From positions 3,472,001-3,536,000 of the forward strand of contig WWBZ02000062.1 of NCBI GenBank assembly GCA_011503125.2: 64,000 bases of DNA, in the 5' to 3' direction. The number at the start of each line of letters is the position of its first letter. Position 1 is the first letter of the stretch. The notes under the pieces were generated by a model, which did not search any database, was not told the DNA's origin, and worked only from the letters and a program-made list of their open reading frames with translations. The DNA comes from Botryosphaeria dothidea. Lineage: Eukaryota; Ascomycota; Dothideomycetes; Botryosphaeriales; Botryosphaeriaceae. A program made the translations under genes and the position numbers. Shown here piece by piece: positions 21,911 to 33,700 of the stretch.

Positions 21911-24900
21911 TTGCCCATAGCTTCATACTCTCATTCCTCGCAGAACGAGCCCATTGCTGTTGTTAGCAGTGGCTGCCGCTTTCCTGGGGAAAGCAACACG
22001 CCATCGCGCCCGTGGGAGCTGCTCCGCCGCCCAAGGGACCTCTGCCGCAAGATTTCCACCGCCCGTAGCATCATGTCCAATCGCGTTTCCTATTTCTTCT
22101 ACTCGCACGGACTCTGCATGACCATCGACACGGCCTGCTCATCCAGCCTGGTGGCTATTCACCACGCCGTGCAGTGCCTCCGCAACGGCACGTCACGCGT
22201 CGCCATCGCTGCTGGATCCAATCTCTGCCTCAGCCCCGAACCTGCTGTTTGAGAATCTGAACCCCGCTATTGCGCCCTTCTACAAGGACCTCGTCGTTCC
22301 GACCAGGTCGAGGCAATGGCCCATACTGCCCCCTGGAGTCCCACGGCGGGCCAGCGTCAACAGCTTCGGGTTTGGTGGAACCAATGCGCACGCCATTCTG
22401 AAAAGCTTCGAGCCGGCTGACCACACTTTGCCAGTGATATCATTGGACGCACTTCCACCACTGTTGCCACTTACTTTCTCCGCTGGTTCTGAACGATCTC
22501 TGGTGGCCAGTTTGGAAGCCTACTCCACATTTCTGAAGGCAAATCCATCCACAAACTCTAGGGATCTGGCTTGGACATCGGACCACCGCCGGTCGAGTTT
22601 CCCATGGACTCACAAGTGAAGATATCGCCTCCAAGATCGACGCCAAATTGGACGAGATCAAGCGTGATAAGGACGCTTCTGTAGCCGTTCGTGCGTCGGC
22701 GTCCACGTCTTCATCGTCAAAAAACGCCCCTCCTCGGCGTCTTCACCGGGCAGGGTGCGCAGTTTGCCGGTATGGGTGCGGAGCTTTTCGGACAGTATGA
22801 GGCCGTAACCGGATGGACAAATCACTTCAGGAACTACCGGCGCAAGACAATACTTTTGCTGATCACCTTGGCAACATTGGTCTATGTAAGCCCTTCCACA
22901 TTCTTTTCGCGATGTTTGAAACTTGTTCACTAAGTGCAATGGATAGATCATCGAGGTTTGTGTGTATAGAATCTGTGAATCGAGATCTGACTATTTCCGC
23001 GCGCCAAAGCCAGCATGTGCTGGTAGAACGGCAAGACCAACCCTTGCGGAATAAGTCGTAGGGATTGCCCCGGCATTACTTTTTTAGTTACGGCGAAGCG
23101 ACATCGTTGCTTATAAGCATTTTGCCTCCGAACTACTAGTCCTTATATTTAACTTCATCGGTTCTTCGCTCGGAATTATCCTCAGCCTACGGTCAAACGC
23201 CATTGAATCACCCAATTTTTCCGGTTTCTACTGTCTACAAACTTTTCTAGTGTGTGCTGGGCTTTGCAGTCTAATGGCATGCTTAATGTCACTTCATAGC
23301 TGCACCTGACGGTTCCACTCAGCCCGATTCAACCCCACTTAGAGGAAAAGTCAAGTTCCTTAGGTTTTTACTGCATTTCTAATAGAGTAGAAATTATATC
23401 CTTCGTTACTTTATAGCTAATAATAGAGAAAAGCGTTATATATTAGGCGTTTAATTATAGAATATCATCCTATATAATGGGCCATGGCCATCGAGGGTGT
23501 CGACCAGATCACCAAGGCGTTGGCTACGCTTGAGGGGAAGCCCGAGCCAGCTCGCCCATGCTACAGAGTTCGCAACAGCATTTACCCAAGAGCGTTGGTG
23601 CTGGAGGAGGGTAAAAAGACGGACGTCATGTTGAGGCTCACCAAGCAGGGCGTCTGGTACGAGTTCGAGGTGACGTCACTGACGGGCGACGTCTGGAACG
23701 AAAACTGCCGTGGCTTGGTCCGCATCGAGGAGGCCATGCCGACGAGTAAGTCTCCTTTTTCATTCTGTGCTCTCCCAATCGACCACTTTTCATTTCGTGC
23801 TGATGCCCTCTCAGCCGCCCCCGAGGGCGTCCTGGCGCCGCTCCGCCATCCCACGCCGGGCCGATTGTGGTACAAGGCCGTGGAGGACGCCGGCTACGGC
23901 TTCGGGCCGCTCTTCCAGAAGCACCTGCAGGCTGAGTGCGTCTCGGGCCAGCGCAGCAGCCGGTCGACCGTCGATCTGACGGAGCGTCCCAGCGAGTATC
24001 CGCAGTCAGCGTATCCGATGCACCCCGCGTGCATCGACGGCTGCCTGCAGACGTGCACCCCCGCGCTCTGGAAAGGCAACCGGAGCTCCCTCGACGCCGT
24101 GCTGGTGTGTCCGCCAGGCTCGGCGTCCGCCACGGGCATGGCGCTCGCCTCCGCCGAGTACGTCGGCGTCGGGCGCAGGGAGGAAACCAAGAACTACATG
24201 ACCAACTCGACCGTGTACGATCCCGAGACCGGTGCCCTGCTCTTCCAGATGTCCGGCCTGCGCTTCCACAAGCTGGACACGGACGGCGGCCCGCGCGCGG
24301 CTCACAAGTTCACGTGGCTGCAGTGGAAACCCGACGTTACCTTCCTCTCCCAAGAGGGATTGAGCCTTGTTCAGCGCCATGACACCTATGGCGCCGACTT
24401 GGGATTTGCCACTGTCAATGAGGTGCTGGACCTTTTCGTCCACAAGAAGCCGAACCTCAGAGTTGCCGAGATCAGTCTGCTCCCGTCTGGAGACACAACT
24501 AGCATTTGGCTCGACGGCAGATCGGGAAGCACTCGAGACGGCATTGGCGGGTTCTTGTTTGCCTCAAGCGATCCCAAGACACTGGTCATGGCTCAAGAAC
24601 GGTACAGCGCTCACGCCGTGGCTGACTACCAGCTCTTCGAGCCGACAAAGCCATCTGGCGCCCTCGATGTCACGGGGCCTGATCTGGACGTGGTCATCCT
24701 TCGAGTAGTTGCAGCTTCTCTGGAGAGCCGCGCAGCGATCGAGGCCGTGCGCTCTGTTCTTACTCCTGGAGGACATGTCGTGCTGTTCGAGCATCGAGAT
24801 GAGGCCGCCAGTGGTGGAGCAAAGGTTTCTGCTCTGCTGGATACCAGGGACGACTTTAAGGATTCACGCATCATCTGGTGCGAGGGCTCGCAGGCGCTGA

Positions 24901-27352
24901 CGCATGCGTTGTTCGCAACAGCGGAGAGCAAGCCGGCTTCCCCGAGCCCAATGGCACAAAGATTGACATCGTGTACTTCAGCGAGCCCACGGAGCTACAC
25001 GCGCGCACTAAGCAAGCGTTCGAGGAGTCTTCTACATCAGCCGCGTGCTTCCCAACGACGGCGTCAACAAGGCCGTCGACGAGGAGTTGCACGGTCGCGG
25101 CTTCGAGAATATGCTGCTGCACGAGCGCGAGGCGACGATCAGACTGAGGGCGGAACGCGTTGGCACTATCGAAGCCCTTCACTACTCCGAGGTCGAGGAG
25201 CCGCCTCTGGGAGACAACAGGGTCGAGGTGGAGATCGAGGCTGCGGGCATGAACTTCAAAGATCTGGCCATCACCATGGGCATCGTGCCCGACAACGAGC
25301 ACCTGCTAGGCCTGGAGGGTGCTGGCATCATCAGGCGTGTCAGTTCCACCTCGTACAAGGTCGGCGACCGCGTGCTGGTGTTCGAGAACCCTGGCGAGCG
25401 TGTACCTGGTCTCGCTGTACAGCTTGCAAGACCTCGCAAACACGCAGCCCGGCCAGCGCGTGCTCATCCACTCTGCGACAGGCGGTCTGGGGATCGCGTG
25501 CATTCAGCTCTGCAAGCATATCGGTGCCGAGGCTTACGTCACTGCCGGCGGCTAGGCAAAGCGCAAGTTTCTGGAAGAAGAGTTCGGTATCCCGGCGACG
25601 AATATCTTCCATTCCAGAACCACTGAGTTCGCTGCGCAGCTGATGGCTGCTACGAACCAGGAGGGTGTGGACGTCATTATCAACTCGCTTACCGGGGAGC
25701 TGCTCGAGGAGTCCTGACGATGCATCCGTGAGGGTGGCACAATGGTCGAGCTGGGGAAGAAGGACATGCTGGATCGCAACAGCCTTCCCATGGAGATGTT
25801 CGGGCGGAATGCATCGTACCGATGCTTCGACATAGCCCACAGACACGTCTCGGATCGAGTTATCTCGCGGTAAGTGATTCTGAACAGGGTATTTTACGAG
25901 TACTAATTCCAGCTACAGTCTCCTAAAGCAGCTCATGCCTTTAGTAGAGCAAAATATTGTCACGCCCATCCGTCCGATCAAGACGTTCAGCTTTGACGAC
26001 ATCCCCGGAGCGTTCCGGTACATGAGAGGTGCGAATCACATGGGCAAAATCGTCATCACGCACGGATCTAGCGATGACACCAAGGTTTCGGTATGCAGAG
26101 CTTCGTTCCAAAACTACAGGTATAGCTGGCTGACATACACAGGTGCGACTGGCCCCCCGGTCTCTCTCACTTCGCAATGACGTTTCATATCTTCTGGTTG
26201 GAGGACTCAAGGGTGTGTGTGGCAGCTTGGCCGTCCAGCTCACCGGGAGAGGTGCTAAACATCTGATACCCCTGGCACGAAGCGGATACGACGATGAGAT
26301 GTCGCAGGCGGCCATCGAAAGCATCCGAGCGGAGGATTGTGAGGTTCAGCTGATGGTGGGTGACGTGTCTAACATTCAAGACGTTCGTCGCGTATTCCAA
26401 GAAGCGAAATACCCCGTCGCAGGAGTCATACAGGGTGCCATGGTTCTTCGAGTAGGTGTACTCTTCCACTCCACAGCGCCTCCGGTATTAATCAATGTTG
26501 TAGGACAAGATTTTCACGTCGATGACCATCGACGAGTATCACCAGGCCATCACTTGCAAACTAGCAGGGACCTGGAATCTGCACCAGGTTGCCCTGGAGG
26601 AAAATCTCGACCTCGACTTCTTCTCAATGCTCTCCAGTATCTCCGGCGTTGTCGGGCAGCGAGGTCAGGCCAACTACGCCGCGGCGAACGCCTTCCTCGA
26701 CGCCTTTGCGGCTTGCCGCCGCACCCAGTTGGGGCTCCGGGCCACCGCGATCGACCTCGGCGCCGTCGAAGAGGTGGGCTACATCAGCCGCGACTCGGAG
26801 CTGCTCCAAATATTCGATCCCACCACCTGGTCACCCATCAACGAGGCCCTGTTCTTGCGCATCGTCGAGCAGTCCATCATGCAGCAGGTCGACGTCAGCT
26901 ACCCTTCCACCGACCCGCAGCTGGTCACGGGCATCGCCGTGCCCCTGGGCCGCGAGTCCAGCCTGCTCAATGACGCGCGCTTCACCGGCCTCTGCAGCAA
27001 CGACGACGACGCGGACGCCGCCTCGTCGTCCGATGCCCAGGACCGCGCGCTGGCGACCTTCCTGCTCCTCGTGCGCAGCGGCGCCTCCGACCCGGCGGCC
27101 GTCCTCGACGCCGCCGTCGCCCTCATCAACGAGCAGTTCCAGCGCATCCTGCGCCTGCCCGAGCCCATGGAGCCCGCCAAGCCGCTGAGCAGCTACGGCC
27201 TGGACTCGCTCGCGGCCGTGGAGCTGCGCAACTGGATCAGGAAGGAGCTGGCGGCCGATCTGTCCACACTCGACATCACTGGCGCCAATTCGCTGATTGC
27301 CATGTGCGAGAAGGTCATCGCGAAAATGCCCACCACGCCCAGCACGGCTTGA
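21911..27352 (+). pseudogene. Highly reducing type I polyketide synthase pseudogene (KS-AT-DH-MT-ER-KR-ACP)
   Basis: Remnants of a fungal highly reducing PKS in normal domain order. KS (about 21945-22400): start [14 protein letters not shown], active-site DTACSSS, end SVNSFGFGGTNAHA, with two internal deletions (before SNRVSYFF and after CLSPEP, the second also shifting frame). AT: only linker and FTGQGAQFAGMGAELF (~22740) plus a scrap. DH C-terminal hotdog 23484-24330 (intron 23746-23814; HPACIDGCLQT). A methyltransferase-like/linker region runs to ~25040 with frame changes near 24920 and 25020. ER 25140-26090 has a deletion with frame shift near 25395 and in-frame stops at 25553-25555 and 25715-25717. 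KR to ~26920 keeps SSISGVVGQRGQANY, but its cofactor loop reads GGLKGVCGS. ACP has GLDSL with its Ser at about 27206. Such an enzyme would make a reduced polyketide; this copy cannot. Confidence 0.9.
23040..23483. other. Non-PKS segment replacing AT C-terminus and DH N-terminus
   Basis: About 440 nt with no PKS text, T/A-rich toward its right end (23380-23480, many TATA/TAAT runs). The missing AT core and DH first half should lie here. It looks like a deletion scar filled by mutated repeat sequence; no target duplication found. Confidence 0.45.
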
Positions 27353-27477
27353 GTTCGCTCTGGCGGCCCTTATCCCCCGAAATTTCCGGCTTTACGCTGA
27401 ATTCTCTCCCTGTTGCTCTCTTTCCGATAGAAGTCACCTATTATCCTGATGAGACTTAGTCAGATTACAATACATCT

Positions 27478-28590
27478 CTTTTAAAAAAAAAAATTAAAGC
27501 ATGACCACACCAAAAAATCGACCTCAAGCTACGGCACCGGGAGAGGGCCTTAGGGACTCTCCCAGGCTTCGCGAGTCCCAAAACAGTACTCAAGACAACC
27601 ACAGCCGCGTGGTGGTTAATGTAGAGGACGCAGGAAGGGGCGAACGGCCCCCTCTAGTGACCACCTCTACTCAGCCCCAACACACCCCCAAGAAACCGCA
27701 GCGCACCCAGTACAGCGTAGAATACATTAAAAGAGCCTCAAAAACAGCAGATACCCTCCTCCAAGCCCTATAGGCACCCACTAGCCTCCCTTCAGTCCTA
27801 TCCAGCTAGGTAAAAAATTTTCTCGATATTACTAAGATAATCTTCTAGGATTATATTACTATCTACTAGAAGGTAACCATCGAGGAGCCAGGCCTTAAGA
27901 ATATTCTAAAAGAGATTTAATAGGTCTAAAGGTGTAATGAACGGACCTTGGAGGGCGGAGAGACGAGGTAACGAAGCCGGTAAAGGCAGTAGAGGTAAAG
28001 CAAATGCCGAAGTATAAGGGTGTAGTTCAAAGGGCGAGGGTACGAGGTGCGAGAGACGAGGGACGAGGGACGAGGGAGGCAAACAAGGTCCAATTCAAGG
28101 CGTACCAAGTTGTACGCGAGGAATACTCATTGCTAGACTAAAGAACTAACTACAAAGCAGAGGGGCGAGCTTTATATATATATAAAGAACGAACTAAGGT
28201 ACTAGCTTCCTGATTTATAAGCAGGTAAGTCTAGATCTAGATTTTAAATCAACGGAGGTAAACAAGAAGTAAGGGGTCTATATAAGCTACGTTTATAACA
28301 AAAGGATAGTTAGCTGCATTTAAGCTAATTCTATACCTACACCTAACACTCGTAGCTAGGTATAAATTATAGCCTAAGTAGCCCCGAAGCCCTCTACCCC
28401 CCTAGCTACTACTAAACTTACCCTCTATCTCCTAGAGATAGTAAATAGATAAGAAGTAGCTAAGCTCTTAAATAAGATAATTATTAGAAAGATCTAAGTA
28501 GAGAAAAGCTAGGCGTATTAAAAAGTACTAGCTATTAAGAAGCTCCGTAGTAGAGATATTAGAATCTTTATACCGGATAAAGTAACTCGA
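27478..28590 (+). mobile_element. LINE retrotransposon copy 1, 5' part (ORF1 region)
   Basis: Begins after an A-rich stretch, with an ATG at 27501 and a 90-codon start of ORF1 (MTTPKNRPQATAPGEG). It aligns base for base with the start of the full-length LINE at 43683, mostly with C/T and G/A differences. The first ~300 bases are well preserved; further right, stops of CAG-to-TAG type accumulate. A solo LTR is inserted at 27933. Similarity ends near 28590 where another LTR begins, so only the 5' fifth of the LINE is here. Confidence 0.8.
27933..28300 (-). repeat. Solo LTR of the X/D Ty3/gypsy family
   Basis: 368 bp, TGTAATGAAC...TTATAACA as written (TG...CA termini kept), flanked by the direct repeat AAAGG at 27928-27932 and 28301-28305. 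The LINE reads through across the insertion. Least mutated LTR of its family here; other copies at 28820, 36850 and 42154. Strand follows the direction of the parent element. Confidence 0.88.
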
Positions 28591-28819
28591 TATAAGGCAG
28601 TAAAGCCGAAATAATAGTATTACTTTTAACTAAAAATCTATATATAAGGAGAAAGAAAAGAGAGTCTAGAAAGAGAGGGCGAAGGGTAAATATACCTAGT
28701 CGCTTAGCGCTGGGCCCGTGCCCTAGTGCCTAACCGAGTTATCCTTAGTATAGCTAGGGCCTCTAGTTACTATTAAGTATCTACTTAGTTATCTAGGATG
28801 GTAGCGCTTAAGGGGCCTA
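28591..28819 (-). repeat. LTR of element-H family, reverse orientation
   Basis: About 229 bp matching the reverse complement of the LTR at 63075-63306 along its whole length except the last few bases. By eye about fifteen differences, all but one G-to-A or C-to-T in this copy. It lies between the LINE fragment and the LTR of element X. Confidence 0.75.
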
Positions 28820-29191
28820 TATAATAAACGGACCTTAGGGGGCGGAGAGACGAGGTAACGAAGCCGGTAAAGGTAGTAGGGATAAACTAATGCCGAAGTA
28901 TAAGGGTATAGTTTAAAGGGCGAGGGTACGAGGTGCGAGAGACGAGGGGCGAGGGACGAGGGATAAGGAAGGCGAGTAAGGTCTAATTTAAGGCGTACTA
29001 AGTTATACGCGAGGAATACTTATTACTAGACTAAAGAGCTAACTATAAAGTAGAGGGACGAGCTTTATATATATAAAGAACGAACTAAAATACTAGCTTT
29101 CTAATTTATAAGCAGGTAAGTCTAGATCTAAATTTTAAATTAACGAAGGTAAACGAGAGGTAAGGGGTCTAAGTAAGCTACGTTTATAATA
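28820..29191 (-). repeat. 3' LTR of Ty3/gypsy element X
   Basis: 372 bp, same family as the solo LTR but with termini changed from TG/CA to TA/TA by transitions. On the minus strand it is preceded by a purine-rich tract (plus-strand 29192-29215) and by the integrase region of X, so it is the 3' LTR. Confidence 0.8.
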
Positions 29192-29936
29192 GTAGACTCT
29201 CCTCTCTAGAGGTAAGTTTCTACGAGCCTTTAGCCTAAGGGTCGAGGTTTTAAAGAGTAACGTTTATAGAACGTATTAAGGGCTTTAAGGTCTTTAATAA
29301 GGTCGTAAGGTTTCTAGGTTAGTATCGAGTAACTAGTCTATTTTACGAGGTATTTTAGTTATCTCCGGGTTACTTTAACGTCTAGAATCTCTTCTATCCG
29401 GTACTCTTCTTCGCCGTTAATAATAACGGGCGGAGACGGAGGTTAGACTTAATTAGGTAAGAAGTTAGAGGCTACGGGTTCGAGTAAAGAGACGTAGAAT
29501 ATAGAGTGGACTTTTATCGTCCTTAGTAGTTCTAGGCGATAAATATAGGTCGAGATCTTCTCTAGGATAGGGAAGGAGCTAAGGCGTTTAAAGTTAAGTT
29601 TATCCGAAGGCCTTATTATCGAGATATACCTTCTTAGGAGCTAAATAAGGTTACTAGGCTTAAAGACGGATGGCGAAATATAGTCTTTATTAGCCTATTC
29701 TACGTAGGCGTTTTATACGAATTAAATTTCTTAGCGAAGGTAGTTTTCGAGGTTTTCGAGGTTCTTTTAGAAGAGGCGTAGGGGTTCGAGGGGGGCTAAG
29801 ATCGAGTCTTTTTATAGAATCTTATAACGAGGGTAGAAGCCGTAGTTTACGAAGAAAGATATAACCTTAGTCGTAGTCGAGATTATATTATTATAAGCGA
29901 ATTTAGTAAGGGAGAGAAAGTCGTTCTAATCGTCTT

Positions 29937-30120
29937 TGTCAGGGCTCAACCTCAGGATGATCGCTGAAAGGTATATTGCGCTATGTACGTTAAGCTAGAC
30001 TTAAGGAGAAAGAAGAGAAGACGTAGAAGAAAGGAAAGAGTTATATACAAGGGAGGCTTGGCGTCACGTGACCCGCCGATGATCCTCTGAGGCTTGATCC
30101 TGAGGCTTCAGACTCTAACA
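29937..30120 (-). repeat. 3' LTR of element B
   Basis: 184 bp, identical to the copy at 35790-35973 in my base-by-base reading. Confidence 0.92.
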
Positions 30121-30725
30121 TCACTCCCCCCCTCCTCTTCCCGGTTCGAGAGGTTGCGGGTTCGAATCCGGGTGGGGACTGTTGCTTTTTTTTTTTTTTT
30201 TTTTTTGACCTTTCTCTGTTTTTGACCCTTCCTGCCCTGCTTGCCTTGCTTGCCTTGCTTGCCTTGCTTGCCCTGCTTGCCCTGCTTGCCCTGCTTGCCC
30301 TGCTTGCCCTGCTTGTTTGTTGGTCGCGTTTTGGTGGGTGTGGGTATATGGGTTGAAAAAGCGAACCCTGAACCATCAAACGGCTACATGGCGTAGTTGG
30401 AAACTTGGCTGACCGACAGCAGGTGCGGTGATACGTGCCTTGGGGTGGCGACATCCCTCAGTTGACTGGCTCCTATGAGCTTGTCGACTGGCTGTCGAAT
30501 TGAGGGCCTGCCTGTTGGCAGGAAGAGGGTTGTCCGGCACGGGACTAGGTCCTGTGGTCTGTAATGCCCACACTAGGTGACCGCTTGTGCCTCGCTCGCC
30601 CTCGGGGCGGGTGGTGCAGTGCTCATCTGGTGTGTGCAGGCTCGGCTCCGGCCGGGCCAAACCGCTTGACTTTTTGTCCACTGGTAGTCTACGCTTGGTT
30701 CCCTCCTAGTCCCATTCTAGTTCCC
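30121..30725. other. Non-coding 3' region of element B with simple repeats
   Basis: Between the integrase stop and the 3' LTR. Contains a perfect match to the polymerase III B-box consensus (GGTTCGAATCC, 30159-30169) followed by a run of 21 T (30186-30206) and a CTTGC/CCTTG simple repeat (about 30228-30315). No conserved protein. Confidence 0.55.
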
Positions 30726-33700
30726 TTAGAGCTCTTGTCGGTCCTTCTGTTTTAGGTACGTGTCCAGCGCTGCTGTGTCCTGTAGTGCTGATGCCGGTTC
30801 CCATGTTGGCCTTGCATACCCTTCCCATTTGACTTGGTACTGGAGTTGGTGCCTCCTTTGCCCTGGTTTTCTTGCCATTCGTTCACTTAAGACTGCCTCC
30901 ACTCTCCATTCGTCTTGACCATCTACTTGAACTGGTGGAGGTTGGTAGTCGTCTTGTTCTTGGCTTGGTAAGGGGTCTGTTCCTGCTGGCCGGAGTAGGT
31001 CTACATTAAAGACGTTGTGTACCGCTCCGGGGATATCCAATTTGTAGCTATGGGATCCAACTACCTCGATAATAGTAAACTTAGCTGCCTTATCATCGAG
31101 CTTCTTGCTTAGCCTATCCGTCCTTAGGTTCTTTAGGTGTAGCCAGACCTTATCACCTACCTTATACGCAGGGGATGGGTTTCTTCGCCGGTTTGCTTGC
31201 CGTTCCTGTTCTTGTTGGGTATCTGCTATAGCCATCTGTGCCCAGTCCGTTACCTCTTTGATCTTTGCCACGATTACTTCTGCCCTTGCTACTGGAGAGT
31301 CCCTCTGGAGGTCGCCGGGCTGGAGGTCTTCGGATAACTCTAGAGGCTCGAGGTGATATCCGTAGGAGAGAAAGAACGGGCTTGCCTGTGTTGTAGCCGA
31401 GGTCCTCCCATTAAGAGCTAGCTGGACTATCGGTAGCTGGTCCGCCCAGTCTTGTTGGTAGTGGTCTACGAATAGTGCTAGCTTCCTTTCCACTTCAGTG
31501 TTCATCCTCTCCGTTGATCCGTCCGTTTGAGGGTGGTAGGCCGTTGAGATGCGCCTCTTAATCTTAAGCAGTTGACAGATACGTTGCCAGAGAAGGCTAA
31601 CGAACTGCGTTCCCCTATCAGATACAATTGCCGTTGGGATTCCGTGGTTCCGGTAGAAGCATGTAATAAAGAGCCTTGCAATGGTTTCCGTCTCAGTATT
31701 CGGGCAGGCCTTAAGGGTTACTCCTTTCCCTAGCCTATCGGTGATTACCATAAGCATCTCGCACCCGTTGCTTAATGGTAGGGGCCCAATAAAGTTAATA
31801 GAGATCTCTCTCCATTGACGACTTGGTACTGGTAACGGTTTGAGTAACCCTTGCTTCCGATCCCTCCAGACCTTAGTCCTTCCACAGACGTCACAGTTCC
31901 TATAAAACCTCCGGATATCGTTAACGAATCCTGGCCAGAAGAAGTGCCTTGCCACGAGGGAGGTAGTTTGAACGCGTCCGGGGTGTGCCGAGAGGGGAGA
32001 GTCATGCATCTCTTGGATAATCCTTGTTCGTAGTGGCTCGGAGTCCGGTACCCATTTCCTTTCCCTAAAGAGGAGGTTTCCTTAATAGTCTAGTGAACAC
32101 TCCGCGATCGAGATCTTGAACTTAGTTGCAAACTCCGGTGGGAAGGTCCTTTCTCCTCGTTGTACTGCTTCCCGGAGTTGCTTTAGTACTTGGTCTTGTT
32201 GGAGTGCCTCTTGCCATTGTTCCTCAAGGGGAGGTGGTTCTTGTCCGAGTTGTCCTGGTCGTGCCTGTCGAGGTTCGACTGCCATGGCTTCTTCTGATAA
32301 TAGCAGGTCTCCGTTATCCCAGTTTCCTTGCTCTTCTGGGTCTTCCGGTGAGCCTGTGTTCAGCACGAGTCCTTGGGCCGTTGTTTGGAGCAGTTGAGCC
32401 GTCCTTTGTTCGAGCCTTTCGTCCATATCCGTGGTTGGTAGGTCCTGGTCCCTTCTTGTCAATGCGTCCGCCAATCCGTTAGTCTTTCCTGGCGTATATT
32501 CAATAATAAAGGAGAAGCGGCTAAGCTCTCTCCACCATCGAATCTGCCTCTTAGAGAGTCTCCTCGTAGTAGTAAAGTACTCTAAGTTCTTATGATCAGT
32601 AAGGATCTTAAACTGGTGTAGCCCCTTTAGTTCAGCATCCCACTGGCGTAAGCACTTGACTACTGCGAGTAGTTCCTTATCGTAGATTGGGTAGTTGTAT
32701 TCCGCGGGTAGGTTCTTTTTCGAGAAGAACGCTACGGGCCGTAGAAAACCATCGTCATCGAACTGTTGGAGCACCCCTCTAGTACAGTATCCTAAGGAGT
32801 CCGTGGCGAGAATTGTCTCCCGTTCCGGGTCGAATTGCATAAGGACCGGTGCCGTGATAAAAGCCTTTTTCAATTTCCTAAACGCGAGCTCGGTTTCCTG
32901 GTTCTATTGGAAGGGCACGTTCTTCCTCGTAAGTAATACTAGAGGGGCTACTAGGTTAGAAAAGCCCTTAATAAAACGCCGATAGAAGTTCGCAAAACCG
33001 AGGAAACCGAGTACGCCCTTTGCCGTGGTAGGAGCTTTCCATTCTTGAATTGCTTTGATCTTTTCCGGGTCCATATAGATACCTTTACCTGCTTCGATAA
33101 TATACCCAAGATACTTAGTCGACTGGACTTCGAATTCGCATTTCTTTAGGTCGAGTTGTAGACCTGCAGCATCCAATTTCTCTAAGACCTTATCGACCTT
33201 TTCCCGGTGCTCCCGGCGGGATCCGTCCGTGAAGATTAGGATGTCATCTACGTACGCGGAGACAAAATCGTCAAGGAAGTCCTTTAGGGTCCAATTAATA
33301 TACCGTTGGAAGGTACTCGGGGCATTTGCTAGTCTAAAAGGTGTCACTAGCCATTCGAAGAGTCCAAATCGGGTCCGGAATGCTGTCAACCACTCGCTTC
33401 CCTCCGCGATTCGTATCCGATGGAAGGCAGCAGTTACATCCAGTTTCGTAAACCATCTTGCTTTGCTAATCCGATTGAGGGTCTCCTAGATTAGTGGTAG
33501 GGGATAGCGGTCCTTTCTCGTAATTCGATTAAGAGCCCGGTAGTCACAGCAGAAGCGTAGGCCTCCGCCTGGTTTCTTAACAAATAGTACGGGAGCAGCA
33601 GCCGGGGAATTGCTTACCCGGATAAACCCCTTGTCGAGTAGTTCGTTAAGAGTCTTCCTAAGTACTAGAAGCTCGTCACGGGACATATTGTATAGGGGTC

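Noticed and set aside
30145..30185. tRNA gene
   Set aside because: B-box is perfect, but the T-stem does not pair properly and no A-box or anticodon arm is visible upstream.
30228..30315. CRISPR-like or other spaced repeat array
   Set aside because: Units are contiguous CTTGC-type simple repeats without spacers; the organism is a fungus.
30041..30454. 137-aa protein with Lys run and Ala-Ser repeats
   Set aside because: It spans the LTR, the T-run and the CTTGC simple repeat of element B; a chance frame.
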